This document shows positions 1 through 8,526 of a DNA stretch of 64,000 bases, in pieces; the stretch's first letter is position 1, and each line of letters begins with the position of its first letter. The position numbers and the translations under genes were made by a program. Origin of the DNA: Segatella oris (lineage in GTDB: Bacteria; Bacteroidota; Bacteroidia; Bacteroidales; Bacteroidaceae); the NCBI RefSeq assembly GCF_900637655.1, contig NZ_LR134384.1:2356001-2420000 (forward strand), in the 5' to 3' direction. The notes beneath the pieces are model-generated. The model saw only the letters and a program-made list of their open reading frames with translations. It made no database searches and was not told where the DNA came from.

Positions 1-406
1 GATTATTGCCCTCGGCACGGTCAAGAACAATGCCTACGAGAGCACCGTTTGCATAGGTTTTCCCTACGTAGGAACTGAAATCAGACTTCGTAAACGTACG
101 GTTGAAGAACTCGCTACCGTCAGCGCGCAGAATACGTACAGTAATCCGGTTGTCATAATACTTAGTATCGCCATCGGCTATAACCGGTAATGAAGGGTCA
201 GCCACACGCTTTGTCTCAACCGTGTAGACTGTTCCTAACCATTCAACCTTACGGCTTTGTGCATAATCACCGGTCTTCATAATCTGGCGATGCGCTGCAG
301 CTACGGGCTTTTTAGTAATGATAATGCCCGTATTCTTCTTCTCCTTGCAACTCGTCAAGATAAGCACGGCAACGCAAAACAACAATAAACTATAATATTT
401 TTTCAT
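1..406 (-). CDS. DUF4738-type lipoprotein, 3' part cut off by the window edge
   Basis: Reading from 406 towards 1 gives a signal peptide ending in the lipobox LTSC, then a soluble domain of more than 110 residues that runs off the edge, so the C-terminus is missing. The stretch YYDNRITVRILRADGSEFF followed by FTKSDFSSYVGK resembles DUF4738 proteins of Prevotella and Bacteroides. I assign that family from memory, and its function is unknown. An upstream in-frame ATG at 415 exists. The complete promoter at 430-460 would place the transcript start near 423, so ATG 406, which leaves a leader of about 17 nt, is preferred. The gene is divergent from the DUF4230 pair. Confidence 0.7.
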   Translation of the reverse strand, partial: MKKYYSLLLFCVAVLILTSCKEKKNTGIIITKKPVAAAHRQIMKTGDYAQSRKVEWLGTVYTVETKRVADPSLPVIADGDTKYYDNRITVRILRADGSEFFNRTFTKSDFSSYVGKTYANGALVGIVLDRAEGNN

Positions 407-429
407 CTCTTTCATTTTTCATTATGATG

Positions 430-460
430 CAAAGATAGTGTAATTCTGCCAAATAACAAA
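430..460 (-). promoter_or_regulatory. Bacteroidetes sigma-ABfr promoter of the DUF4738 lipoprotein gene
   Basis: On the minus strand a TTTG box (457-460) is followed after 19 nt by TATCTTTG (430-437). This matches the known Bacteroides consensus TTTG-N19-21-TAnnTTTG exactly and is the best promoter in the window. Confidence 0.8.
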
Positions 461-547
461 GGGAAATAAATGTTTTACAAACTTATCACTACAAATAAAT
501 AAACCATGAAAAAATGCTGGAAAAATGAATATGGTGCATTTTTTTAT

Positions 548-555
548 TATCTTTG
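548..555 (+). promoter_or_regulatory. Promoter -7 element of the DUF4230 gene pair
   Basis: TATCTTTG lies 24 nt before the ATG at 580. No TTTG is seen at the -33 position. Confidence 0.65.
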
Positions 556-579
556 CAGTATCTAAACTCCAACTGATTA

Positions 580-1254
580 ATGAAAAATAAACAGTTCATC
601 TATACTCTCCTGCTACTCCTATTCATGCTTTCAGGCTGCAAAAAAGGTAAGCAGGAACAGACGCAAAAGGCCATTGATACCATTCCAATGCTTATCAATG
701 AAGTGCAAAAGTGCTCCAAACTGTACACTGTAGAATACAGACTTCACAAGATTATCACCCATAATGACCAGAAAACTATTGAAGGGAAGCTCTTCAATCA
801 GGATATCAATATCGACATTCCTATGACAAAACGCAGGGTAGCCATACCGATGGATGCCACTGTGAAAAGCTATATTGACTTCTCAACCTTTAGTGAAAAG
901 AACGTCAGACGCAACGGAAAGAAGATTGAAATCACGCTTCCTGACCCGCGTGTCACGTTGACAAGCACGAAGATTGACCATGAACAAGTGAGGAAGTTCG
1001 TCAACTTCACACGCTCCGACTTTACAGATGCTGAACTTTCTGACTTCGAACGCCAGGGACGTGAACAGATATTGAAAGCTGTTCCACAAACAGATATCCT
1101 TGAAAATGCCCGCATCAGTGCCACAAGGATCCTCGTTCCATTACTTCAACAGTTGGGATTTGCCGAGCAAGATATTACCATTCATTTCAGAAACGACCTG
1201 CACAGCAGTGATATCCCGACACTGATTGACAAAACATTTGAGCATGGAAAATAA
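580..1254 (+). CDS. DUF4230 lipoprotein
   Basis: This 224-residue protein starts with a signal peptide and lipobox LSGC (Cys20), so it should be membrane-anchored on the periplasmic side. The rest fits the DUF4230 family: a strand-rich segment with YTVEYRLHKIITHND, a middle part ending in LPDPRVTLTSTKID, and a helical C-terminus. The family has no established function. The gene overlaps the next one by 11 bp; that gene encodes a second DUF4230-like protein, so the two probably work as a pair. The start at 580 suits the -7 element at 548-555. The family call is from recognition, without a search. Confidence 0.8.
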   Translation: MKNKQFIYTLLLLLFMLSGCKKGKQEQTQKAIDTIPMLINEVQKCSKLYTVEYRLHKIITHNDQKTIEGKLFNQDINIDIPMTKRRVAIPMDATVKSYIDFSTFSEKNVRRNGKKIEITLPDPRVTLTSTKIDHEQVRKFVNFTRSDFTDAELSDFERQGREQILKAVPQTDILENARISATRILVPLLQQLGFAEQDITIHFRNDLHSSDIPTLIDKTFEHGK

Positions 1255-1882
1255 GAAACAAAATACATTTTGGCACATCATCTTCAGTCGGCTGTCTGCC
1301 AAAGCCATTCTAATGATAACGCTTATCGTGGTTCTGCTGATAACGATAACCATTGCCATACGCTGGATAACAAACGGAACAAGTCTGCATATCAAGCAAA
1401 ACAAACAGATAGACCTTACTCCGACACTGATCAAAAGCATTGAAGAAATCGGCGAATGGGAGTTTCTACAGCTGACCGATGAGGAACTCATAGACACCGT
1501 GAAGCATGGTTTCTTCGGCGACAGTGAGCTTGCACGCATCTATTATGGCACCTTGAGATTAGGCATCAACCTGCATCAAGCGCCTCCTGGCTGGATAGTT
1601 CAAGACAAAGATACACTCAGATTGTCACTTCCTCCCATTCAACTGCTCGACCAGGACTTCATTGATGAAGCACGCACTAAAGCTTTCTTTGAGAGTGGAA
1701 AGTGGACAGAAGCCGACCGCAAACAGCTTTATGAACGTGCATACAGCCGCATGAAACAACGCAGCTTAACGCCTGCAAACATAGCAATCGCACAGGCTAA
1801 TGCCCGACAACAGATAGAAAACATGATGAAAAGCATGGGCTTCAAGAATGTAAAGACTGGCTTTGAAACAGACAACAAATAA
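1244..1882 (+). CDS. DUF4230-like membrane protein
   Basis: From ATG 1244 this encodes 212 residues beginning MENKKQNTFWHIIFSR, with one strong membrane helix at about residues 20-42 and a periplasmic domain. The segment LPPIQLLDQDFIDEA followed by WTEADRKQLYERA parallels LPDPRVTLTSTKID and FTDAELSDFERQG of the preceding lipoprotein, so the two are probably distant paralogs. An in-frame ATG exists at 1226, but 1244 gives a more normal N-terminus and an 11-bp overlap with the upstream gene. A hairpin terminator follows directly. Function unknown. Confidence 0.75.
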   Translation: MENKKQNTFWHIIFSRLSAKAILMITLIVVLLITITIAIRWITNGTSLHIKQNKQIDLTPTLIKSIEEIGEWEFLQLTDEELIDTVKHGFFGDSELARIYYGTLRLGINLHQAPPGWIVQDKDTLRLSLPPIQLLDQDFIDEARTKAFFESGKWTEADRKQLYERAYSRMKQRSLTPANIAIAQANARQQIENMMKSMGFKNVKTGFETDNK

Positions 1883-1888
1883 CAAACA

Positions 1889-1921
1889 AAAGGCCCGATA
1901 ACATCACGCTATCGGGCCTTC
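1889..1921 (+). terminator. Hairpin terminator after the DUF4230 pair
   Basis: The arms AAGGCCCGATA (1890-1900) and TATCGGGCCTT (1910-1920) pair over 11 bp with a 9-nt loop, 8 nt after the stop codon. The tract after the stem is only weakly T-rich. Confidence 0.75.
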
Positions 1922-2394
1922 TCTCACTAAATCAACAAAATTAACTGTCTCATTTACGGGCAATTTGTAATCAAATAATTAATCTACCCAAACACAAAAA
2001 AACTTCAAAATTACCAAAACACTTAAAACCTAAATATATATGTAACCTATTGAAAACCATGTTTAATTGCTCTTGCCGATATCACTACCGACTTGAAAAG
2101 CCGTCATTCATGAAACGACAGCACGTCTGAACGACAATACAAAGATAAAACTAATCTCGCCTGTTCATTCTATATTCCTGCTTTTCTTTGACAAATCAGT
2201 GAGCAAACGTTTGCACAAAACAGCATGAGAAGACTGAAACAAAGAAATTACAATCGATGAACAACACCATATTTTGTAAATAATATCACCCTGTTTTTAA
2301 CACTTCCGAGTGAGGCCTTCTATGAAAAAGCAGGGGAAGAAAACAGCAGTTATTCCGCAATCTTGGGAGAGTAAGCACATAATTCGAGGCACTA

Positions 2395-2670
2395 AGCGTT
2401 GTGATTTGACGCAAAACACGCTGCTATTTGCATCAAATGACGCACTCAGATGAGGCAGATAACGAGGTAATTCGACTGGAATTGCATCATTTTTTCACAT
2501 GATTTTGCTTCCTTTTCTGGCTTAAAATCCGTAACCATTTGATAGACAACAGCTTACAAATCAGCTAAAAACAGATGTTATTCGGAGCGAGGAAAGCTTT
2601 CATTTCAAATACGCGAGTATAGCGAAGGCATTTGTAAATATACTTGAAAAGAATTAACATATAATCCGTT
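2395..2670 (+). repeat. Dispersed intergenic element, copy A
   Basis: Lies in the gap 1883-2973 between two convergent genes; apart from this copy and the terminators I see nothing else in that gap. It has two TGACGCA words (2407-2413 and 2438-2444). A stem-loop has arms TTTGACGCAAA (2405-2415) and TTTGCATCAAA (2427-2437) around the loop ACACGCTGCTA. Its 3' part (TTCGGAGCGA, then TTGAAAAGAATTAACATA) matches copy B. It also carries AAATACGCGAGT, the reverse complement of the ACTCGCGTATTT word found in copies C, E and F. Confidence 0.6.
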
Positions 2671-2819
2671 TCCCAAGCAACGGCCCTGTACGCCAATGCC
2701 ACCAATACTATCTTCTCTATGATACAGTCTTCTTAAATGCCATACCTGCACGGCTGTCTACACCGGAAAAGTAAAACACAAACAGCTTGATAAGCTACTA
2801 TCTACAGCTTACAGACCGC

Positions 2820-2849
2820 AAAAGGGGAAAGCCTTTTCTGACTTTCCCC
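2820..2849 (-). terminator. Terminator after the GH2 gene
   Basis: On the minus strand GGGGAAAG and CTTTCCCC pair over 8 bp around a 10-nt loop and are followed by TTTT. It lies about 125 bp beyond the GH2 stop codon. Confidence 0.7.
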
Positions 2850-2973
2850 ATATAAAAATCATAAATCTTCAAAGCAAACAGAGTGCTGCTCCGAACGAGA
2901 TGAAGAGATGAAAAAACGGCTTTCTGCATGAAAGGAACATGAAAGTATCTCCTCAAATCGTTCTGCAAACAAA

Positions 2974-5445
2974 CTATTTCTTACTTTCCAACAAGACCGT
3001 ATCTGATTTCAAATCAATGCCACGCGCCTTGAGTTGCACCTTGCCTTCATGCGCATTCATCTTCACAACAACCATACATCGGCCAAAGAATGCCTTTCGT
3101 TTCGTATCCTTGAAACGCTCCATAGAGGTCTGACAGCCATTATCTACGCCGACAATCTCACCATTTCCTTCTGTTTCGAAATAGAGCTGATGCTCTGCCC
3201 AAGGGCAACGCCGACCGTCCTTATCAACAACTTCTGCCTCAACAAAAGCCAAACCGCCGGGTTTACAGATGCTATGTTCAACTGTCAAACGAATGCGATC
3301 GGGTGCTCCTGCCGTATGGATTTCTTCCTCACGCACGGCTTTTCCATGCTCATAAGCAACGACTTTCACACTCCCCAGCTCATAGTTTACGCGCCATTTC
3401 ACATGAAATTCATTTGGTTTCTTTTGTTTCAGGCCCTGACTTTTGCCATTAACGAACAATTCAACAGCATCGGCATGATTGAAATAACACCACATATCAA
3501 TCTGCTGTCCGGGTAACCAGTTCCAATGAGGAAACAGATGTAGCACCGGTTTCTGCGTCCACTCGCTCTGATACATGTAGTAGATATCCTTCGGAAATCC
3601 AGCAAGATCAATGATACCAAAATAGCTGCTGCGGGCCGGGAAGCCATAAGGTGTAGGCTCACCAAGGTAATCCCATCCCGTCCATACAAACTGTCCGCTC
3701 ACGAAATGATTGTTCTTAACCACATTCCAAGTGCTTTCGTGCGTGCTACTCCATGAAGCGTGCATGTTATCATAGGCACTACACATGAAAGTTGGATTGG
3801 AGTAAGGAAGCCACCACTCCTCCGGTGCTTTATAGACAGAGTCACTTGGCATCATATAAAAACCTCTTGTCTGGAGTGCAGAAACAGATTCTGTCATGAT
3901 AAAAGGCTTGCCGGGAAAGTTCTTGGGCACATCTTTTATATTCTTTATATGGTAGTTATAGCCTATCAGGTCTAAGGCATTGCTCTTGAAGAGAAGGTTT
4001 TCGGGCGACGGTTCATTGCAACCTGCCGTCACAGGACGTGTCGGATCAAGTTGCTTGATGATGTCAACCAAGCGTTTTGTCAGTTGCGAATTGACATTCA
4101 TCTTGCCATCATCAGTGCTGTTTGGAGTAATGGCATGTCCTGCATTGAGAATGAGATTAGCCTCTTCGGGCGACAATTGATCAGCGTCGGCAGAGTCCCA
4201 TTGCTCCAACACTTCATTGCCAATGCTCCATATCATGATACTCGGGTGATTGCGGTCACGCTTCACCAAGTCGGAAAGGTCGCGCTCAAACCACTGGTCA
4301 AAATAGCGGGAATAATCGTATTTTGTTTTCTTTCGATGCCACATGTCAAAGCTTTCATCCATCACAATGAAGCCCATGGAGTCGCAAAGTTCAAGAAGTT
4401 CGGGAGCAGGAGGGTTATGTGAGCAGCGAATGGCATTGCACCCCATGTCTTTCAACAGTCTTAATTGGCGATAGATAGCGTCACGATGCACAGCAGCTCC
4501 TAAGCAACCAAGGTCATGGTGATTGCAAACGCCATTTATTTTCAGGTTCTTTCCATTCAGCCAGAAGCCTGTTTGAGCATCGAAATGAAACGAACGAAAA
4601 CCAAACGGCGTATCATAGCGATCGAGAACTCTACCACCTTGCACGATTTCCGTACGCAAAACGTAACGATAAGGACGTTCTATTGACCATAGTTCCGGCT
4701 TATCTACCTGCATATTCTCCTCGAAAACAGCAGGCTTATTGGGGTTAACCGTCAGCTTACGTAGCACTGTTGACACGACCTTCTGTGCTGAATTGAGCAC
4801 GGTATTGCACACAGTTACAGTTTCAGAACGGCTGCCTTGATTGTCAATTTTAATCTCGGCACAGACCTTTCCGTCTGTTGTTGCCCTGACAAACGTACCC
4901 CAATGTGCCACATGCAGCGCATTGGCCGTCACTAAATAAACGTGACGATAGATGCCACTTCCACTATACCAACGGCAATTCGGCTGCTCACTGTTGTCCA
5001 CTCTGACTGCCATCACATTGTCTTTTGCCTTGAGATACGGTGTAAGTTCATAGCGATAACTGATGAAACCATAGGGACGTGTGCCCAATAAATGCCCGTT
5101 CAAATAGACAGAAGCATTCATATACACGCCGTCGAAATCAATAAAATAATGTTTATTCCGGTCATATGAAGGCACATCGAAATGCTTTCGATACCACGCA
5201 ATGCCTCCGGGCAATGCGCCACCTGTGGCTCCTGACGGATTAGTTGCTTGGAAATCGCCCTCAATAGACCAGTCATGAGGAAGCGACAAGCGTCTCCAAG
5301 CGTTGTCATTAAAGTTAGGCGACGACATCGTTACCGAGTCCTGTAACGCAAAAAGCCAGTGATTGTCAAACAGTTTACGGTCAGCAGCAGAGGCTGTGAC
5401 CGTAAAAGACAATGCAACAAATAAGAAAATAGATTTCAGTTTCAT
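2974..5445 (-). CDS. GH2 beta-galactosidase-type glycoside hydrolase of the xyloglucan locus
   Basis: Encodes 823 residues with a cleavable signal peptide (about 1-20), so it is probably periplasmic. The order is typical for family GH2: jelly-roll sugar-binding domain (about 25-180), Ig-like domain (185-285), TIM barrel (290-580) and C-terminal beta domains. Visible catalytic residues are the acid/base E411 in WSIGNEVLEQ and the nucleophile E519 in FIMTESVSA. GH2 enzymes of this type remove terminal beta-galactosyl units. Next to a GH31 alpha-xylosidase and a GH5 endoglucanase, the likely substrate is galactosylated xyloglucan oligosaccharide. Its ATG directly abuts the GH31 stop codon, so the two are co-transcribed. 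A beta-glucuronidase or beta-mannosidase activity cannot be excluded from sequence alone. Confidence 0.88.
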   Translation of the reverse strand: MKLKSIFLFVALSFTVTASAADRKLFDNHWLFALQDSVTMSSPNFNDNAWRRLSLPHDWSIEGDFQATNPSGATGGALPGGIAWYRKHFDVPSYDRNKHYFIDFDGVYMNASVYLNGHLLGTRPYGFISYRYELTPYLKAKDNVMAVRVDNSEQPNCRWYSGSGIYRHVYLVTANALHVAHWGTFVRATTDGKVCAEIKIDNQGSRSETVTVCNTVLNSAQKVVSTVLRKLTVNPNKPAVFEENMQVDKPELWSIERPYRYVLRTEIVQGGRVLDRYDTPFGFRSFHFDAQTGFWLNGKNLKINGVCNHHDLGCLGAAVHRDAIYRQLRLLKDMGCNAIRCSHNPPAPELLELCDSMGFIVMDESFDMWHRKKTKYDYSRYFDQWFERDLSDLVKRDRNHPSIMIWSIGNEVLEQWDSADADQLSPEEANLILNAGHAITPNSTDDGKMNVNSQLTKRLVDIIKQLDPTRPVTAGCNEPSPENLLFKSNALDLIGYNYHIKNIKDVPKNFPGKPFIMTESVSALQTRGFYMMPSDSVYKAPEEWWLPYSNPTFMCSAYDNMHASWSSTHESTWNVVKNNHFVSGQFVWTGWDYLGEPTPYGFPARSSYFGIIDLAGFPKDIYYMYQSEWTQKPVLHLFPHWNWLPGQQIDMWCYFNHADAVELFVNGKSQGLKQKKPNEFHVKWRVNYELGSVKVVAYEHGKAVREEEIHTAGAPDRIRLTVEHSICKPGGLAFVEAEVVDKDGRRCPWAEHQLYFETEGNGEIVGVDNGCQTSMERFKDTKRKAFFGRCMVVVKMNAHEGKVQLKARGIDLKSDTVLLESKK

Positions 5446-8391
5446 TTATTTCAATTTAATTTTCAGTTTCTTTCCCGTGTAGTTTACAATTCGGCCATCT
5501 GCTTCATCAATATTCAATGCATCCACTTTCAAGTCAGGATGGCGATAGACTACCTTGAAACGACGCACTTCCAACATGCCTTCAAAGCTGCCACTCCGCT
5601 CTCCTATCGTGAGTGTCTGCGTTTTGTCGTCATATAAGAAAGGAATGGTTGCATACTTTCCCTGTTCATAATTATAGTTTGTTCCTTCATCTTCATAGAG
5701 TGTAAAACGTCCATTGTGACCACGATATACATATAATGTTATAAGTTCGGCCGACTTTTCATCACTCCATTCCATTGCCGGGCCAAATGGAATAATAGCA
5801 CCTTCGGGTACAAAAACAGGAATTTTATCATATGGTGCAGCAGCAATAATGGTCTGTCCCCCTGCATAATGCCGGTTGGTATACAAGTCATACCATCCTC
5901 TCTGCTTCGGTAAATAAACCTCACGTGTGCGTGCTTGATATGTTCCTACAGGGCAAGCCATGAATGAAGAGCCAAACATCCACTGGTCTTTAATATCATA
6001 AACGCGCATATCTCCGTTAAAGTCCATTACCAAGGGGCGCAACATCGTGTAGTCATTGAAATGGACAGCCCCTGCCATACTGTAGAGATAAGGCATCATG
6101 CGATAGCGTAATCGGTCGTAGGCAATAATGGTTTGATAGGCAGGATGCTGCTCGGGAGCAATGTTCCAGACTTCTCTCAATGGCCATTGTCCATGTGCGC
6201 GATAGATAGGAATAAAGCAACCAAACTGGTTCCAGCGTGTTTGCAACTCACGCCATTCCTTTAGATCTGCATTCTCTTCACCCGTTTTATCAAAAATCTG
6301 CTGTGCAGTTACATAACGATTCTCCACACAAAAGCCTCCTTGATCCATACCCCAGAACGGTAATCCACTGATACTGTAGTTCATGCCGGCAGTCATCTGT
6401 GCCCGCATGTCCTCCCATCTTGTGGCTATATCTCCACTCCACGTTGCTGTACTGTAACGCTGTTCGCCGGCAAAACCACTGCGAGTCAGCAAGAAGACTC
6501 GCTGATTGGGGTTCACACTTCGCTGTCCGTTATAGATTGCATCGGCATTAACAATGGAATAAGCATTAAAGAATTCAGTACTGGTTCCTAATGCTGTTGG
6601 GCCACAAAGTGCCTTCCGATACCACATAGGAGTACAGTCGCGGACATTCGGTTCGCTTGCATCCATCCACCAAGCATCTATTCCAAACTTATATTTACTA
6701 TAGAGATTATCATTCATCTGACGCCAAAACATCTTACGCGCTCCGTCACTATAAGCATCATAGAACGAGCCCATATAATTCAACCAATCATAGATAGAGT
6801 CCTTTACTGCCTGATGATAAATCCATCCATGACGATCCAATTCCTTATAATTCTTAACAGAACAGTAGAACTTCGGCCACACAGAAATCATAAACCTGCC
6901 GTGAAGTGCGTGCACACTGTCAAGCATTTGCTGTGGGTTGGGGTATCGGGTTGCATCAAAAGTATGGTCACCCCACGAGTCTATCTTCCAGTAGTTCCAG
7001 TCTTGAACGATGTTGTCAATCGGTATATGTCGCTTGCGAAACTCACTCAATGTGGCTTCTATTTCCCCACTGTTCCTATAGCGTTCACGACTCTGCCAAA
7101 AGCCTAAAGCCCACTTGGGATATACTTGTGCCTTTCCTGTCAATGTGCGATAGCCTGATATAACCTCATCAATTGTGTTGCCTGCAATGAAATAATAGTC
7201 CATATCGCGAGCCATCTCACTCCATATGCTGAGTTTTCCCTGCTCCTTTTCACTGCGAGGTGAGGCCGCACGGAGACCACAATAACTCACATCCCCATCG
7301 GGATACCAATCGATAAGCAGTTTCACTTTACGACCTTTTTTCATAGGGAAAGCAAACTTATAACTATTGGGATTCCACGCTGTTCGCCACCGTTCGGGTA
7401 CAACTTCCTTTCCATCAAGATACACTTTCATGTAACCGGCATAATAAAGAATAAAGCGATAGAGATTATCTACAGGCGATTCAAGATATCCTTCATAGGT
7501 AACATGAGCGCCATTAAGCTTAAAACCAGACGGGAGATTGGCTACTCCAAGGTCAGTTCCAGCCATCGGACGGGCCAATTCAGGCAAAGCGAACTCATAA
7601 TATATACTGTCTTCCTTACGAACAAGACGCTTCCCGTCTTTTTCCACATAGGTTCCTGTGAGCGAACCTCTGTTTCCTTCTTTATCATATAAAGTGAAAG
7701 CACGATTAAGTTGCAGGTAACCTGCTGGGTTACCAAAGCGACAATAGCTGTAACTATCCCACAAAACACCATAGTTCCTATTGCTGACAACGAACGGAAT
7801 ACTTACCTTTGTGTTATATTGGAAAAGGTCTTCGTTCTTGCCTTTCATATTGAGTTCCTCCGCCTGATGCTGTCCCAAACCGTAGAAAGCCTCATCATCA
7901 GGACTGTCAAACAAAGCATGCCAACTGACACCTTGAAGCTGTTCAGCTGTCAAATGGCTGTCTGCCCCAATCTCACGAGAGGGAACTGTATAAGGACCAA
8001 AGGTCTTTCCACCTTCTTTACTTTCTGACAATAACAGCTTTCCTTCAGGAGAATAAAATGCCACATGCCCAGTCTTGGCATCTACAACGGCTTTCAAAAG
8101 GCGTGTCGACACGACAACATTACCAGCCTGTGCCGTCACTTTAAAAGTCGGCACGGCTGTTTGTGGAACGATGATCAGGCTTTGTTTAGGTACAAAAGCA
8201 GTGCCATTGGTAGCCTGCACACGGATAATTTTGTCACCAACCACCTGTAGACGCAGCATCTTTGCACCCTGCAAAGAAGGATTTTTCACAGGAATCGTGA
8301 TGTAATTTCCATTACGCATAAAGTCGGCAGCGGTCATTACACTGCTGCACAAAGCAAGAAATGCAATCAGAAAGGTCTTTACGGATTTCAT
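5446..8391 (-). CDS. GH31 alpha-xylosidase with inserted PA14 domain
   Basis: The predicted protein has 981 residues with a signal peptide, then the GH31 N-terminal beta-sandwich, a PA14 insertion (about 275-380) and the barrel. Catalytic residues visible are the nucleophile Asp in AWWMDASEPN (about D577) and the acid/base Asp in ATWSGDIATRW (about D654). A PA14 insert is known from characterised bacterial xyloglucan alpha-xylosidases of GH31. The role would be removing alpha-xylose from the non-reducing end of xyloglucan oligosaccharides in the periplasm. An ATG at 8403 is also in frame, but the -7 element at 8417-8424 would start the RNA only about 7 nt before it, so ATG 8391 is preferred. 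It forms a two-gene operon with the GH2 gene. Confidence 0.88.
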   Translation of the reverse strand: MKSVKTFLIAFLALCSSVMTAADFMRNGNYITIPVKNPSLQGAKMLRLQVVGDKIIRVQATNGTAFVPKQSLIIVPQTAVPTFKVTAQAGNVVVSTRLLKAVVDAKTGHVAFYSPEGKLLLSESKEGGKTFGPYTVPSREIGADSHLTAEQLQGVSWHALFDSPDDEAFYGLGQHQAEELNMKGKNEDLFQYNTKVSIPFVVSNRNYGVLWDSYSYCRFGNPAGYLQLNRAFTLYDKEGNRGSLTGTYVEKDGKRLVRKEDSIYYEFALPELARPMAGTDLGVANLPSGFKLNGAHVTYEGYLESPVDNLYRFILYYAGYMKVYLDGKEVVPERWRTAWNPNSYKFAFPMKKGRKVKLLIDWYPDGDVSYCGLRAASPRSEKEQGKLSIWSEMARDMDYYFIAGNTIDEVISGYRTLTGKAQVYPKWALGFWQSRERYRNSGEIEATLSEFRKRHIPIDNIVQDWNYWKIDSWGDHTFDATRYPNPQQMLDSVHALHGRFMISVWPKFYCSVKNYKELDRHGWIYHQAVKDSIYDWLNYMGSFYDAYSDGARKMFWRQMNDNLYSKYKFGIDAWWMDASEPNVRDCTPMWYRKALCGPTALGTSTEFFNAYSIVNADAIYNGQRSVNPNQRVFLLTRSGFAGEQRYSTATWSGDIATRWEDMRAQMTAGMNYSISGLPFWGMDQGGFCVENRYVTAQQIFDKTGEENADLKEWRELQTRWNQFGCFIPIYRAHGQWPLREVWNIAPEQHPAYQTIIAYDRLRYRMMPYLYSMAGAVHFNDYTMLRPLVMDFNGDMRVYDIKDQWMFGSSFMACPVGTYQARTREVYLPKQRGWYDLYTNRHYAGGQTIIAAAPYDKIPVFVPEGAIIPFGPAMEWSDEKSAELITLYVYRGHNGRFTLYEDEGTNYNYEQGKYATIPFLYDDKTQTLTIGERSGSFEGMLEVRRFKVVYRHPDLKVDALNIDEADGRIVNYTGKKLKIKLK

Positions 8392-8416
8392 GTCATTATT
8401 CATTATGTTTCTTATG

Positions 8417-8424
8417 CAAAGATA
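8417..8424 (-). promoter_or_regulatory. Promoter -7 element of the GH31-GH2 operon
   Basis: TATCTTTG on the minus strand, with no TTTG at the -33 position, consistent with dependence on an activator. It sits in the 120-bp gap after the regulator gene, so the hydrolase pair can be expressed separately. Confidence 0.6.
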
Positions 8425-8526
8425 AAATAAATAACGAGTAGACTGCTATTCTGTTTGTTTTCATCGTATGTGCATAACCCATATGCCATATGCCATTATG
8501 TTTCCAAAAGCCGTATAGAATGTTAT

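Noticed and set aside
8478..8510. Short direct repeat of CCATATG-like words before the GH31 promoter
   Set aside because: Only two or three imperfect units, not shared with the susC promoter; no support for a regulatory role.
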